Origin: Gordionus sp. m RMFG-2023
Taxonomy: Eukaryota > Nematomorpha > Gordioida > Chordodea > Parachordodidae
Length of the DNA: 64,000 nucleotides
Direction: 5' to 3'
NCBI RefSeq assembly: GCF_954871325.1
Contig: NC_088776.1
Coordinates: forward strand, 50,424,569 to 50,488,568
The first letter of the stretch is position 1. The number at the start of each line of letters is the position of its first letter. The notes beneath the pieces were generated by a model that saw nothing but the letters and a program-made list of their open reading frames with translations, had not been told where the DNA came from and made no database searches. Positions 10,859 through 23,600 of the stretch are shown here, one piece after another. The translations under genes and the position numbers were made by a program.

Positions 10859-12620
10859 GTAAGCATAAAATTAATTATGAATGTCTAAACTTTATATTCC
10901 TGATCTCCTCACCTTTCAAAGGCCTTTTTTTTAAAAAATATTTTTGATTCAGCAGGGATGACCGTGCTGACTTTCGGTTGCCCGAATGGGAAATTAATTC
11001 AAGGCCCTTTAAATCCCTTGATATATCCTAGTAAAATCATAAAATATCGAACTAAATTAGTTATTTTTAAAACGTGATTTGTTAATAAGTAGCTTGATTA
11101 TAAGTAATATTAAATAGTTAGAATATTATTAAGTATAATTAATGAATATTTATATCTTCTTAAAATTAGAAATTTACTTTTAATATGCATAAGAAATATT
11201 TTTGGCAGTCTCTAAAATTTGTCTAATTTTGGTGGCTTAGGACTACTCAAGTGCCCTCCTGTTCGCACGGGCCTGAAATATAAATATTCAGTATCGAATC
11301 ATTTTTTAATTATCCACAATTTTAAATTTCTACTAATTTACATATTTGTTTTAAAAATATCTTGCAATATGCTAATTGGCATCAACAGATTAAAATATTC
11401 TGTGTCAAAATATTCTATCTACATGTTGACAACATCTGAAAAACATATTAATTTATTAGTAGCTGTAAATGGAATATGTTATTAATAAAGTAATGATAAA
11501 GTGCTCATTTGGATCCGAGAACGAGAAGAGAACAAATATGATTTAAAATTATATAATCAATCAAAATTAAATGGTTGCCTTTAATATGACTATTAGAAAT
11601 TGAAAGAGTTTGGCTCATCGGTTCCATTTCGTGATCTTAATCTTAACCTCCTATATATACTGGATTCATTTCTCGAAATGAAACATTCGATACCCATGCA
11701 GAAACAGTAGAAAGAAAAAAAAATATACGATGGATAAAAAAATAACCTAATTTTTGAGAGACATATTTTGTGGAACTATATTGTGAAACATCGTTATATG
11801 TTTTTGTTATGAGACAATTATGATGACGAAATATATAAGGCATCTTCTTCCAAGCAGTTATGAGGTATTCCATTTTTTTTTCTCATTAAGAAATGTGGAT
11901 CCCAAAAATTAAGATTGAATAAATTGTTTAGTAAAACAACAGATACAATATTTTGTTTTATAACCCTAAATATTCAAATACTCTGGATGTGTCGTAACTT
12001 TTTATAACATTTTTCAATGTTTATGTTGTCTTTGACACTTATTTTGTTAGAATATGGTCATAATTAGTCCTTTTTGAGTAACTTGCTAATGTTTATATAA
12101 TTAAATCTATTTTTTAATTTTATAATCCAATATATAAAATGGAACCCACGAAGCTAATATAAAATAAATACTGACTATGGGCCTCCCTTTTCTGAATTAT
12201 TACGTGTCAATGATGTAATTTAACGTATTGTATACACACGCTTTAGAATGCATAAACAATGATATAAAATTTAGTTGACATCAATATATTAATTAATTAG
12301 CGTATATAATTTATTTAATTTGTGACAATTTAATGTATAATTAATTATTCTAGGAATTACTGTACAAAATAATTATGGAAAAATAGTAAATCGGCTATAA
12401 TTATATATTGTTAATTTAAATAATATAATGAATTTAAAATATAACACTTTTTTTAATCATTTTTCCTTTCTTCGTTAACATTAAAAAGATGAGAAATTAA
12501 TTCAGCAAATTAGATATCCATTTCAAACATGAATTAATTTATAAAGAACCCTTTACTTCATTTTTTTTAAAGTGCCCGAATCTCCTGTTACTTGCTCTGT
12601 CAGTACCCCGAAAAATTTAA
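10859..12620. other. AT-rich intergenic DNA
   Basis: A less AT-rich patch at 10953-11015 (GCAGGGATGACCGTGCTGAC) and another at 11225-11275 resemble hAT-type ends, but no inverted partner or target-site duplication could be matched. Short frames at 11219-11485 (plus) and 11643-11873 (minus) show no known motif. Nothing else is seen. Confidence 0.4.
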
Positions 12621-12625
12621 TGCTC

Positions 12626-13119
12626 TATTTTATTTTATTTCATTTCATTCCATACCGTTTTATTTTATTTCATTTTATTCCATTCCATTTCATTTCATTT
12701 TCCATGTCATTTTATTTTATTTCATTCCATTTCATTTTAATTCATTCTATTCTATTTCATTTCATTTCATTCCATTTTATTTCATTTCATTCCATTTTAT
12801 TTTATTTCATTCCATTCCATTTTATTCCATTCCATTCCATTCCATTTTATTTCATTCCATTCCATTCCATTCCATTTTATTTCATTCCAATTCCAATTCC
12901 ATTTTATTTCATTCCATTTTATTTCATTCCATTCCATTTTATTTCATTCCATTCCATTTTATTTCATTCCATTCCATTTTATTTCATTCCATTTTATTTC
13001 ATTCCATTTTATTTCATTCAATTCCATTTTATTTCATTCCATTCCATTTTATTTTATTTTATTTTATTTCATTCCATTTCATTTTATTTCATTCTATTTC
13101 ATTTCATTCCATTCCATTT
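12626..13119. repeat. Pentanucleotide microsatellite (ATTCC/ATTTT/ATTTC)n
   Basis: About 490 bp of imperfect 5-bp repeats, mixing ATTCC, ATTTT and ATTTC with a small ATTCCA disruption near 12888. Because a 5-bp unit cycles through all frames without a stop, it yields overlapping Phe/Ile/His/Ser/Pro reading frames that are not genes. Confidence 0.97.
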
Positions 13120-13190
13120 ATACTTCTTTTTTTTACCTGGATGAATATCATTTTATTATACAACGAATTTTAAAAAAATAAGAGACGTTA

Positions 13191-13284
13191 AAAAAAATTT
13201 AGAAGGCTTTTTTTTTTATAAAATTTGATCAAATCTTCAAAAAATTTAGAAGGCTTTTTTTTTATAATATTTGATCAAATCTTC
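13191..13284. repeat. 47-bp tandem duplication
   Basis: Two copies of AAAAAATTTAGAAGGCTTTT...TTTGATCAAATCTTC (13191-13237 and 13238-13284), almost identical. The unit ends in the palindrome TTTGATCAAA. Confidence 0.9.
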
Positions 13285-14062
13285 TTTCTTCTTTAAAAAA
13301 AATTGCTCAAAATTTTCAGACTCTTATTAAAATAGAAAATAAGATCACTATTTTGGGTTTGGAATATATTTCTTAACACCCTCTATAAAAAAAGCCAACT
13401 TTCGGGGCATTAAAATTTGGGTTTAATCGGGCCGAATAAACTAATTTTTCAGGTCTCTAATGCTGGGCTCCTTGTAATATGGGTAATTAACTTTTACATT
13501 TTATAAAGGTGACATTTTTACTATATTGACAGTAGGTACCTGGGGTATTTCATTGCTTGAAAAACTTATAGTTGGGATCAACACTATATTTAAAAAGAAA
13601 TATGTATACTTTTAAACCTATATCAAATATTTTATACCTACCATATAGTTGTTAATACATAATGCATTTCTATTTTGGAATAGAAGAATTCAAATAATGA
13701 TATAATTTATTTTGTAGAGTCAAAACTAAACTGTCATAATATAAGGTTGAACATTCCATATTTTCTATTAAATAATACATAATATTTTTTACTCTATAGG
13801 GTTATTTTCATATGTTGATTTTTGAAGGATAGGCTTATTAATTTATTTGATAATCTTGGATGTTAAGACATTTTATTACGGAATAATTTTGACAACTACT
13901 CATAAAAAAGAATATATCCCATTTAAATTGATTTTTTTCCACATGTATTATTTATAATTTAAATTTGAACAATTATGACAAGTTTGTCAGGCCAAGTCTT
14001 CTCCGTTGGATTATTTAATCTATAAGTTATCTTGAAATCAACCAATCAATCACTTAATTCCA
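13285..14062. other. Intergenic, includes 3' flank of GPCR 1
   Basis: The part from about 13800 to 14060 is recognisably similar to 24240-24480, downstream of GPCR 2, for example GATGTTAAGACATTTTATT against GGTGTTAAGACATCTTATT and TTATGACAAGTTTGT. The duplication that made the receptor pair thus extends into the 3' flank. The rest shows no gene. Confidence 0.6.
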
Positions 14063-15259
14063 TCATTCTGTCATCAAATCTATGTCCCAATAATCGCATT
14101 TGATTAAATCCACAAACATATTCTTGAATTTCGGGTCGGCCACCAAATAAATATAAAAATTTAGGGTATAATGACACACCTCTAAGGTGTTGAAAATGTA
14201 TAGCAGAGTTTGATATAGGCAAGGATCCTTTTTGCAGTTATTTATCCACACGGGGAAAAAAGTAATCAGAAATGCTAAGGGACTCGCGAATATCAAATAA
14301 GATATCACGGATGCAAACAAAAGTAGCAAGATTCTTTTTCCGGGTTTTATCAACACTGTTGACAATCCTGATGATTGCATCGAAGAAGGAAGTCCTTCGG
14401 CTGTAGTTGGTTGGTTTGAATCACGTACCATTGTATCTTGGGGATTAGGAGACTTCTGATTAATTATTTCAGTAACAGGTAATATTTTTCTGCCATTAGT
14501 TCGTGCTGAACGAGTAATTGTTTCATCTTGCTGGGAAAAGTAGTACCGCTTGAAGGCTATCGAGAGTTTGAAATTCATAAAGAGTATTGCAAATATAGGT
14601 ATTATCGATAGTATGAGTTCCTTAAAAAATTGGTAAATCAAGAATTGCGTGTTATTTTGAATTTGTACATGTCGTATGTAAACATAATGGCCGAGGTGCT
14701 GATCAAAACATTTGAGGACTTTGTCCCACTTGGCGTAAGGAGCATTCATGATTAACGAAACAAAAAAACAGAGTGCTGGGTAATATTTATATAACTTTTT
14801 GCTAAATACCTTGGCATGTAAGGTCAATTTGTACAAGAAAAAATATCTTTCTATGGATACAACCAAAACTAAAAGGGTGGACGCCTTCATGAATGTATTT
14901 ATGATTGTAATGAAGACGTCAGTTCGAAACAAAACGTGCTTGTAGTCATAAGAGAAGGGGATATCGTACTTTTTGGCTATGTAAACGACTGGGAACTTGA
15001 TGAGCAAAAAGCTGACCAACAAATCGAGCAGCGAAATGCATTTCAAATAATAGATACCAAGGTTACCTTTGGCAGCCATTTCTGAGAATATAATTAAACT
15101 GAAAAAATTTCCAAAAATTCCTAAGATTAGCAATGCCGATATTATTCCGCCATAACAAATTAATAAGACCCTCTCGACTGTTTCATCATAAGGAGGACAA
15201 TTAATAGAGGACCTGTTATAAGTAATGTTATTGATTAAACTATTGAAAGTGAAATTCAT
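14063..15259 (-). CDS. Intronless rhodopsin-like GPCR 1
   Basis: A 398-residue seven-transmembrane receptor of the plasma membrane, likely coupling an extracellular ligand (perhaps a peptide) to G proteins. The N-terminus has sequons at N2, N11 and N15 plus Cys21. Approximate helices are TM1 31-58, TM2 69-93 with Asp79 in the D2.50 position, TM3 112-136 ending ERY (137-139), TM4 157-173, TM5 206-232, TM6 309-335 and TM7 347-373. TM7 ends LNFYIYLVADPKFK in place of NPxxY. The third intracellular loop is long (about 236-306, Ser/Thr/Pro-rich). Extracellular cysteines are 21, 184, 342 and 347; the usual TM3 cysteine is absent. The fold resembles FMRFamide-type peptide receptors in layout, but the assignment is inferential. 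The single exon starts at the ATG at 15259. GPCR 2 is its closest paralogue. Confidence 0.9.
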   Translation of the reverse strand: MNFTFNSLINNITYNRSSINCPPYDETVERVLLICYGGIISALLILGIFGNFFSLIIFSEMAAKGNLGIYYLKCISLLDLLVSFLLIKFPVVYIAKKYDIPFSYDYKHVLFRTDVFITIINTFMKASTLLVLVVSIERYFFLYKLTLHAKVFSKKLYKYYPALCFFVSLIMNAPYAKWDKVLKCFDQHLGHYVYIRHVQIQNNTQFLIYQFFKELILSIIPIFAILFMNFKLSIAFKRYYFSQQDETITRSARTNGRKILPVTEIINQKSPNPQDTMVRDSNQPTTAEGLPSSMQSSGLSTVLIKPGKRILLLLFASVISYLIFASPLAFLITFFPVWINNCKKDPCLYQTLLYIFNTLEVCHYTLNFYIYLVADPKFKNMFVDLIKCDYWDIDLMTE

Positions 15260-15414
15260 TCTTTTAAAGTCTTTTTCTAATGGTTTGTTAGTTATAGTAT
15301 GAGATACATCTGTGAATTAATTCTGGAAACTATTTTTGACGATCAAAAATTTATCCTCAAATATTGAATTAATGTCTATTATAAACGCTAGATAAGTTAG
15401 TTAAAGCAATATAG

Positions 15415-15475
15415 ATGAGCCCATTATAGAATGGAATAATATGTGCCACAATTTGAATTTTTTGCGTAAAATTAT
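15415..15475 (-). promoter_or_regulatory. Conserved upstream block of GPCR 1
   Basis: ATTATAGAATGGAATAATAT and the following GTGCCA...GAATTTTTTGCG are about 80% identical to 25855-25910, the same distance upstream of GPCR 2. It sits 155-215 bp before the start codon, so it may hold the shared core promoter or 5' UTR. It could equally be simple homology within the duplication. Confidence 0.35.
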
Positions 15476-17630
15476 CATACATTATGTGTTTTAACAATAA
15501 AGCGATTTAAATTAAGTATAATTTTTTTTAAAATCAAATATTTATATTTCATTCGGATTGTTAATATAACTGATTAAAATAGTTGTAGGATATTAGGTGC
15601 TAAAAAAATGTGTATATTGAGATGCTAAATAAATTTATTAACATTTATAATTTATTTCTTATAGTGAAGTAAAGTTATTTATTAATATAGTAATAAGTTT
15701 TGTTACCCAAGAGAAAGAATAAAAAGGATAAAATGATATAGGTATAATTTTAATTATAAAATTAATATAACTTTTGATTTTTATTAAAACCTAATTATCA
15801 AAAAAAAAGAAACTCCGATCTCAATCGTTTATGAAATAATTAGTTAATCGATAACTATTATATACTAAATTATTGTCAAAATTCTGATTCTATAATAAAA
15901 TAATGAATTACCTTCATTCTTAGCTATCTAATTATATAACTAATTTAACCAATAATAATTATCTTTAAAAAAATCAAAATTTATAAAATCTACAAATTTA
16001 TTGATTGAAAAAAAATTTATAAAGGTTAATAAGAAATTTACAAAATTATCAAAAAAATTCGAATATTAAAAATTTTTTTTTTTTTAAAAAAAGAGTTGTA
16101 ACTGGTATTTACAAAATGGAATAATACAGAGCAAACCGAACTAATAGATTTATATTAAATTTTATTTTCCCGATAAAAATATACGTCGAAAAGAAATTAT
16201 TTGTTTAAGTAAGACATTCAAAAATACGAATATAATCATAACTAAAATCGAGTTGTTCATATTAGTAAGAATTGAATAGTATATTAATTGTATATAAAAA
16301 TTATTATTCGAATCGATTCGAAATATAATCTTTCCATTCCAAATTTACTATTTTTTTTTTTAAAAAGGGATTACTAAATTTTTGTATAAAAGGATGAATT
16401 TTTAAAAAAATGATATATAATATTTATTAATTTATTAATAAAAAAAATCAATAGGCTAATAGATGTAATCAACTTAAAAAAATTAATTATGTAAATTACA
16501 AAAGCAATTTATAATATTTACTCAAATAAAGAAACAATATAAAGGGGAAATTTTTTTAAAAAAAAATTCTCTAAATTTTGGTCTCTCATAGCCAGGATCC
16601 TATTATTACAGCTTTCTGGTTTATCAGGTATTGAATCAGAATGGGAGAAGGAGAAAATATAAGTAAAAGTTCCCTCGTTCCTAACTAGGAACATATTTAA
16701 ATAAGAATAGTTCCAGATATTTTTATAAATAATTTTGAAATTATAGAATCCACGGCGAATTCAATCTCTCTCAATTTTAAATCTCACTAAAGGCGAATTT
16801 TAGATTTAAAAAGAACCTGATTTGACCGCAAATATATACCAACATAAATAGAGAAATTTTTCACTGCGAATTTTAAACAATTTTGCCTTGACTTATGAAG
16901 TATTCTTAATTTATATCAATGTTTAATATAGATTTATAAATTAAAATAATATCCAAAAGGTTTATAGCAAAAATGATCTGAAATTTATAGGATATGTATT
17001 CTAACATGCTGGAATACACTTCCGGTTGAATCTAGTCTTAAAAATTAGAATTTGTTGGTATGATTTTAATTGAGAAATTCCGATTCCAACTACATCACAA
17101 TATGACATTTTCATAGAATATTATGGGATAATTTCGAAAAATTCGAGAAATATCGAATAATTATTATCTACATTACGTATTCGGTAAAATAAGAATTAAA
17201 AATACCGAATACAATATCGAATAATTCGACTAATTTATACAAAGCAATTAAAAACAAAGATGTCTTATTTTATCATTGATTTTTCATTTGATTAAAATAA
17301 TTTTAAATATAGTATAGTTTTTCCACGCATAAACATGGAATTTAGACTAGCGTCTTAGGAGAACGAGCAAAGATTCTTGAGGATAACTAAAACTGATCTT
17401 GTAGGACAGGTTCAAAATTATTTTATATTTGAGCACGTCATTTTTATTTCTGTGCGTAAAAATATTAATAACGAAAGCAGTGCCACACGAGGGGGTGGGA
17501 AAGGTGGTATGGAATAGTTTCTTTATTAGAATTTTAAATTCTTCATGATTATTTCCTTTTACAAAATATTTTTGTATCCACCCTTTCTTTCCCCTCCTTC
17601 TAATTCTGAATTTTATTTAAAATTTTAATG
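15476..17630. other. Duplicated 5' flank, then AT-rich repeats
   Basis: From about 15480 to 16000 the sequence is alignable in patches with the flank upstream of GPCR 2, for example AAATAATTAGTTAATCGATA at 15833 and AAATAATTAGTTAATCAATA at 26240. The remainder is AT-rich. CATAGCCAGGATCC at 16587 is a transposon-end-like word, and 16980-17035 is a fragment of the palindromic family described at 52.2 kb. Confidence 0.45.
16980..17035. repeat. Fragment of palindromic MITE family
   Basis: AAATTTATAGGATATGTATT and GGAATACACTTCCGGT match the right inner arm of the element at 52175-52542 (AAATTCATAGGGTAGGTATT ... GGAATACATTTTCGGT). Confidence 0.6.
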
Positions 17631-17631
17631 A

Positions 17632-18340
17632 CAGTGAGCGCGTTACAATTATAGATCGTACATCTTGCAGTCTAAGTTAGCTATGACATTGCCTCTCAAT
17701 CTCTTTGGTCTTTTTTCTCAAGGGAATGACAAAGTAATTTGTAAGTGGAACTTAAATAATGCATTCTATTCGACGCGTTGCAAGAGTGCAACAATACCTT
17801 TGGGTCCTTATTAACTTTCAGATAAAAAAGAAAAGCGTTTGAAAATATAATAGTAGGCTTCTCATATCGCTCATTGCTTAATAATTTTACTTTTCACATA
17901 ATAATCATCATAAAACTGATATTTATAATAAAAAAGGCTCCTTAATTATTTTCCTATTTCTTATTACTTATAAAATTTTCTTGAGAAATTAACTTTATAA
18001 TGAAAAATATGCATACAAGAAAATGGCTTAAATTAAAAAAACAAAAAATATTTTGTGGGAATGAAGACTGTGAAAATTCTTAGGATCATTTTTTTAATAT
18101 ATATTACAGTTTTAGAAAAAACTTGATATCGGATAGAGAGTCGTATCCATGCATTACATTTATATAATATCGATTGATGAAATAAATGGAAAACAATTTA
18201 TTGAATTTTCTAACATATTAACGATTTTGATACTTTTTAAAAAATGCAACGCTGTTCCTTTGTTTAAAAATAAACGTAAAAGGAAATGTAACTTGAACGT
18301 AACGGCGTTACATTTTTGAGGCACTATAACAGCTCTAATG
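17632..18340. mobile_element. hAT-like element with GTAACG-type ends
   Basis: The left boundary reads CAGTGAGCGCGTTACAATT. The right boundary, read inward on the other strand, is TAGAGCTGTTATAGTGCC followed by repeated GTAACG/CGTTAC words at 18285-18315. Similar words edge the element at 28.69-30.85 kb. The two termini are only loosely alike and no target-site duplication was confirmed. Confidence 0.35.
17696..17885 (-). CDS. Unrecognised open tract
   Basis: About 60 minus-strand codons are open and end in TGA at 17696, with text such as NKDPKVLLHSCNASNRMHYL. No methionine begins the frame and I recognise no domain. The residue mix is less AT-driven than neighbouring chance frames. It lies inside the putative hAT-like element 17632-18340, so it could be transposase debris, a captured exon or chance. 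Confidence 0.2.
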
Positions 18341-19378
18341 ATTATTGTATTAAATTATGAAGAATTCTTATATTTACTAATCATTATTTATCATTATATT
18401 AGTTTACATTTTTTCAAATACAATGCCAAACTTACTTCGTCCGTAATATACAAGTTTAATTTATATCTTAGCAAAATTAAAAGCGGAAAAATTATATAAT
18501 TACGGGTTTATATTTTTGCTTTTCTTATAATCTAAATTTTGTTATCTACATCATATTTAAGATATAATTTTGTCTAAAAAATATCGCCAAATAATAAAAA
18601 TAAAGAATATTGTTGATATAGGGGAAACTGTAATTAAGGAAGCTCGGCAAACCAAATCTCCCTTAAAATTAAATAGAAGAGAAGGTTTAAATTTTATCCC
18701 AATATAGATTTTATTAGTAAGCATCTATGGGCAAAATATCTTTTGAAATAATTAATTATTAAAAATTTGACAAACCACGCTATTAGGGCTAGTTGGGCAA
18801 AATTTAAACTTTTACAAAAAATAAAATTAAAATATGCTTATATTCTTATATTTATAAGGCCCTATATAATGCATATGAGTATTGATTCATATATTACACT
18901 TTATAATATCTAAAAAAAACACTAGACGATTTTGAAAGAATTGGTCTACTAGCCCCAATCTTCCTTATTGTGAAATTCTTTTACGAAACTTCCAGTGATT
19001 AAAAAACTTACCAAAATTGCCAAATTTGACACTTATTTATTTCAGTTGAGCAATTTGGCCTCTTGAAAAAAAACAAGGAAATGCAATAAAAGGCGATGAA
19101 CGCAATAACAATAAGGATATCACAGGTCCCAGTCATAATTTATTATAATTCTTCAATTCGGCTATTGCCAATCGTTGCCTCCAGCTCTTATTCCATCCCT
19201 AACTCATGAAACTAGAAAAGCCACTGAATTTTTTTTTCAAAAGTAGGTGAAGAAAGACTCTGATGATTATCTCCGTGTTACAAAAATTTAAATTCTATTT
19301 TATAGGCCCAAATCTTTGAATAACACTTATTCAGCATTAATCAACTTAAGGTTGGTCGTTGTTTTTATCCATTTTTAA
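18341..19378. other. AT-rich intergenic DNA
   Basis: Contains an imperfect inverted pair, GGGCTAGTTGGGCAAAATT at 18786 and GAATTGGTCTACTAGCCC at 18939, suggesting another small palindromic element. No gene is supported. Confidence 0.4.
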
Positions 19379-20640
19379 TTATGATTTAATCTTAAATAAA
19401 CTCAAGACCTGCTCTCCAGAACAATAACTAGGAACTGTTTCCCAAAATAAACAACGTTGTGCACCCTTAAAAACAAAACCACATCTATCTTTCCAAGGTT
19501 TATAGATATCAGTCAGACGGATAAAATCGATTGGATAACTCACATAAAGATTTACTCCAAAAAGATTTAAACTTATGAAGAAGTCTGCCTCCTTTTGGGG
19601 AAAAGATATAAAATAATTAAAAGGATCAACATTGAACTTTTTACATCAAGGACATCTCGAAAAGGAAGCGAAGAAAAAGACACTATCTCGGTGATCCACT
19701 ATAGATAATGATATTAATAACATACATCTAAACCAGTATAAATGTTCTAATATTCAAGAAATTTACTAATGCACATCACTTCTGCCTGGCTACTCCCACC
19801 GACCGGAATGTCTAAGCTAGGAAGGTTTGAAATTATTTTCAATCGCTAATGACAATTGTTAACCATTACAAGGTAAACCATTTAAAGAATTTTGTAAAAT
19901 CTATTATTAAAACATGCATTATAATCCCTATGCCTTCCGCAAACAATGGGGAGATGAAGAGAATTGTACAAGTTTCTTATGAAAGCTATAACGGTGTAAT
20001 TATGACACCGCATATATTGTAAAAAAAATTATCATTTGTCTCATATGCTCAAATATGTACCATATAACCGGAATACCTTAACAAAAGAAAGATTGTATGG
20101 AAATAAATTATTATTATTTAATAAAGAGGACATGAAGTAGGAGTAGGACAGGCCATAAATTTTTACAATGAAATCAAATTAACTTTATAAAACAAGGACT
20201 TGTGTCATATCAACTAAATGAGGTTATGAGAAAAACTACTTCTGAACATTTAGTTTTTAAGATAATTTGAACACAAAGAACGCATGTAACCCACCGAAAC
20301 TTACTCTAAGGTCCCACAATAGATACAACTAATCTTACAATCGATCGATCCTGACAAAACCGACAATCGCACTTACTGATATAGCCTTAATCAAGATAAA
20401 TGATATTCCAGAATGAGAGGCTAATCTTCTCATATACTAAGAGGAATCATTATCATATAGGGATGACGAGGTATATTTATATTTCTCCTAAGAATTCATA
20501 CCCAATGTTTCATTATAAATATAGCAAATTAAACGGTCACTATAAAATATCAAGAGGTCATTTATATTGGTTGGTTCGCAAATTATGTGGTGAGGGTTCG
20601 AGGCCATATCATTCAGGTCATTATTAACAAGGGTCATGTT
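19379..20640 (-). pseudogene. Decayed coding tract of unrecognised family
   Basis: Three minus-strand blocks (about 19379-19735, 19756-20030 and 20340-20640) read as protein-like text with balanced residue use. Examples are FVFKGAQRCLFWETVPSYC near the C-terminal end and LASHSGISFILIKAISVSAI upstream. Block one ends in a natural-looking stop at 19379. The tract has roughly half a dozen or more interruptions and no recognisable domain, so it looks like an old gene copy. Whether it derives from a host gene, a transposon or a virus-like element I cannot tell. The right edge meets a transposon end at 20659. Confidence 0.5.
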
Positions 20641-20658
20641 AATAAGCATTTCGGTGAG

Positions 20659-23600
20659 CATAGGCATAGCCAGGATTTTGTAAAGGGCGGTATCTTAGAT
20701 AGGAGGTTCTTTTTCCATAAATTTATTAGGGAGGGTTTAGTCTTTATTATAGGTCTTTGGCTATATATGTTACATTTTAAAAATATTTTATAAATTTTTC
20801 CTACCTTCTAAATAAATAAATGTATTCTTGTATAACACCATAGTTGTCTTCTTATGCTTCTCAATGCCGTCTAAAATTTCTATGATGACGAAATATATTT
20901 TAATTTAAGGAAATCAAAAATACATCTAACATTTATTTTATTTCACTAAAGTAAATGTGAATTCATGTTATTTTGTATTATAACACTAAATATTTAAGCA
21001 CGCTGCCAGTATCTTAATTTTTTTAAGAATATTCTTTAATAAAAAAGTATACCATCTTTCGCACTATACCGCAAGTTAAATATGGTAATACTGCGCCTTT
21101 TCTGACGAATAACTTGCTAATGCATGTTATAATAAAAATACCTTAAATGATTTTGCTGAAAATTAAAAAATTTTAAAAATATAATGCAAAGAAAAGATAC
21201 CTTGATGAAATGGCATAAAATTTAGTTGATCATGATATTAAATATTAAGAAATAATTAGTATTATATTATATATTTAATTTGCATTAATTATTCATATGG
21301 ATTTTTTAATTATAATAGAAAAACGAATTACAAAAAAATAATTAACAATAATAGTTAACTCAGCCAAATTAATTACATTATTAAATAAAATCTAAATTAA
21401 CCAAATCTTGCCAATTTAAAATACAGTTTCATTTCCTTCACAGAAAGGGATGAGAGAGATTTCTGGAGTTAAATTATTTTTATATTTAGACATCATTAAC
21501 TTAGATTTTTGAACATTCGTTAACGTTGTAAAAACTATAGAGTGTTATTCATGAATCTGATTGAATTTGCAGCACCCGAGATTTTTTTTTTCTAATTATG
21601 CGCAACTTTCTTTCCTTTTCAGAGGAATTATTAAAGGAATTTAATATACCAAGTTCCTTTTTCCGGCCTGATAAGAATAATTTTGTATTATTATGAATAG
21701 TAAATCACACCACCATTTCTTTTGTAAATATGATAATCTTTTAATTTCATATCAACAAAAGATACCTAGAATTTCCCGAAAAACTTTAGTGGAATCCATT
21801 AAGTATCTATTTTTTATTTCAATCTAATTATCTCATACGAACGCCTAGTTTATTTTATTTATAATTTAAATATAATTTGATTTAAATGATGAATATATTT
21901 TGTAAAGCATAGTAATACTTTAGCGCTGTCAACTTTGAATTAGTAACTGAAGCTATTTCACTTTTTAAAAAAAATAAGAAAGAGTAATAAAAATAGTTTT
22001 GTTAAAAGCCTCTATTTCTAAAAACGGCTATCCCAATATTTTTGCTAAACAATATTACGCAAGCCTCGAGATTTAGTTGATAGTTGTCTAAACCTTACTG
22101 ACATCTATGAGCAAAATCTCTAGCTTGTGTAATATTTTTTGGCTTAGACTTTTTCAAAAATCGGGCGGTTTAACAACACCAAATTACAATTAATTGGACT
22201 TATTTTGTGTATAAAATTAATAATTATTATTTTTCTTAAATTTCATTAATTTATCTTTGAAATACTAATCAATAATTACAATAATTCATTATATTTTATT
22301 GTATAATTTTTGGTGATCCAAATAATTTTAAATCATTAATAATATCCTAAACTGTTTTATTAAACAATTCTAAGTAAAAAATTATCTTGAGATCGTCTTA
22401 AAAAAATCAAATTTACTTTAAATTTGAGTTATATTCTACCCCAAATCCAAACATGATATTGAATCGGGGTCCTTATCTATCTGAAGGATGAAAGAGATCT
22501 ATTTAATTTGCTAGAAAGTTTTCCAACAATTCAAAGATGGGACATGGATTTTGGACACGTTTCAGGAGCTGACTTGTGGAAATTTAATGGGAAGAGAAGG
22601 GAACGTTTCCAAAACGTTCTATAAATAATATGAAAAATTTTATTTTAATTTATTATATAATTATAAATAAAATATTTTTTACAATGGCCTATTCATAAAT
22701 ATTAGTTATTTCATTTCTTTCTTTAATCCAGTTTTAGGTGATTTTAAGATTGTAAAAAAATTTTTTTAAATTTCTAAAATTAATATTATTAAATTTTAAT
22801 AGATAAATTTTGTTACCAAGTCAAATGTTGAAAGATGCCATTCAACTCTTAAACTTATATTATTAATACGACCGCAAAAATATAATCAATAATTCTTCAA
22901 AGAATGAATGTCTTAAATTTAGATAAAATAATTAATATATTAAATATAAAAATGAATGTATAAAATTGAATGTTAATAAAATAGAAATAACCTTATAGGA
23001 ATGAGTTTCGAAAAGTTTAGAAATGTAAGACACGGAACTTTTTTTTCGCCTGAAATAGGAAACGAACAAGAATGCAAAATGCCTTTGTTCCGGGTCCTGG
23101 TTAAAGGAGTGTTTTTGAATTAAATATACACTTATTATCTTCTTCTTCAGTACTTAGCATGTATATGGACTATACAATTTAATTTTCCAACTTTACTAAA
23201 TAAGTTATATAGAACATTTTTAAATTAGGACTGTTGAAAATGGATATCTATAAAAAAAATTCTTTTTTTAAAAAATATCAGTTTAAAATGAATTCACATT
23301 TGTTTTTGTTGATTAGGGTAAAAAATACTGCTTAAAATGTTAGTATACATTGACTATAATAATTATTTAGATATCATAAATGTAGTATCGTTAAACACCA
23401 TCTAATTTAGCCAGACTCTAATGGCTTAGTTGAGCCTTTGGCCTATAAAATTGAGCCTTAATTTGAAGTCTGAGAGGAATATTTTGGGATAAAAACTTGT
23501 CTAAGTCTATTCGGAGTTCTCCAAAAATAGATGATTTAACAAAAACTACATAGGTGGAGTGAGGGAGAGGGAATTTTAAAATATACTGGGTTTCTTTAAG

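Noticed and set aside
12572-13173. Two overlapping ~190-codon plus-strand frames rich in Phe, Ile, His, Ser and Pro
   Set aside because: They are read-through of the ATTCC/ATTTT pentamer array, which has no stop in any frame; the residues merely repeat FHSIP/FISFH.
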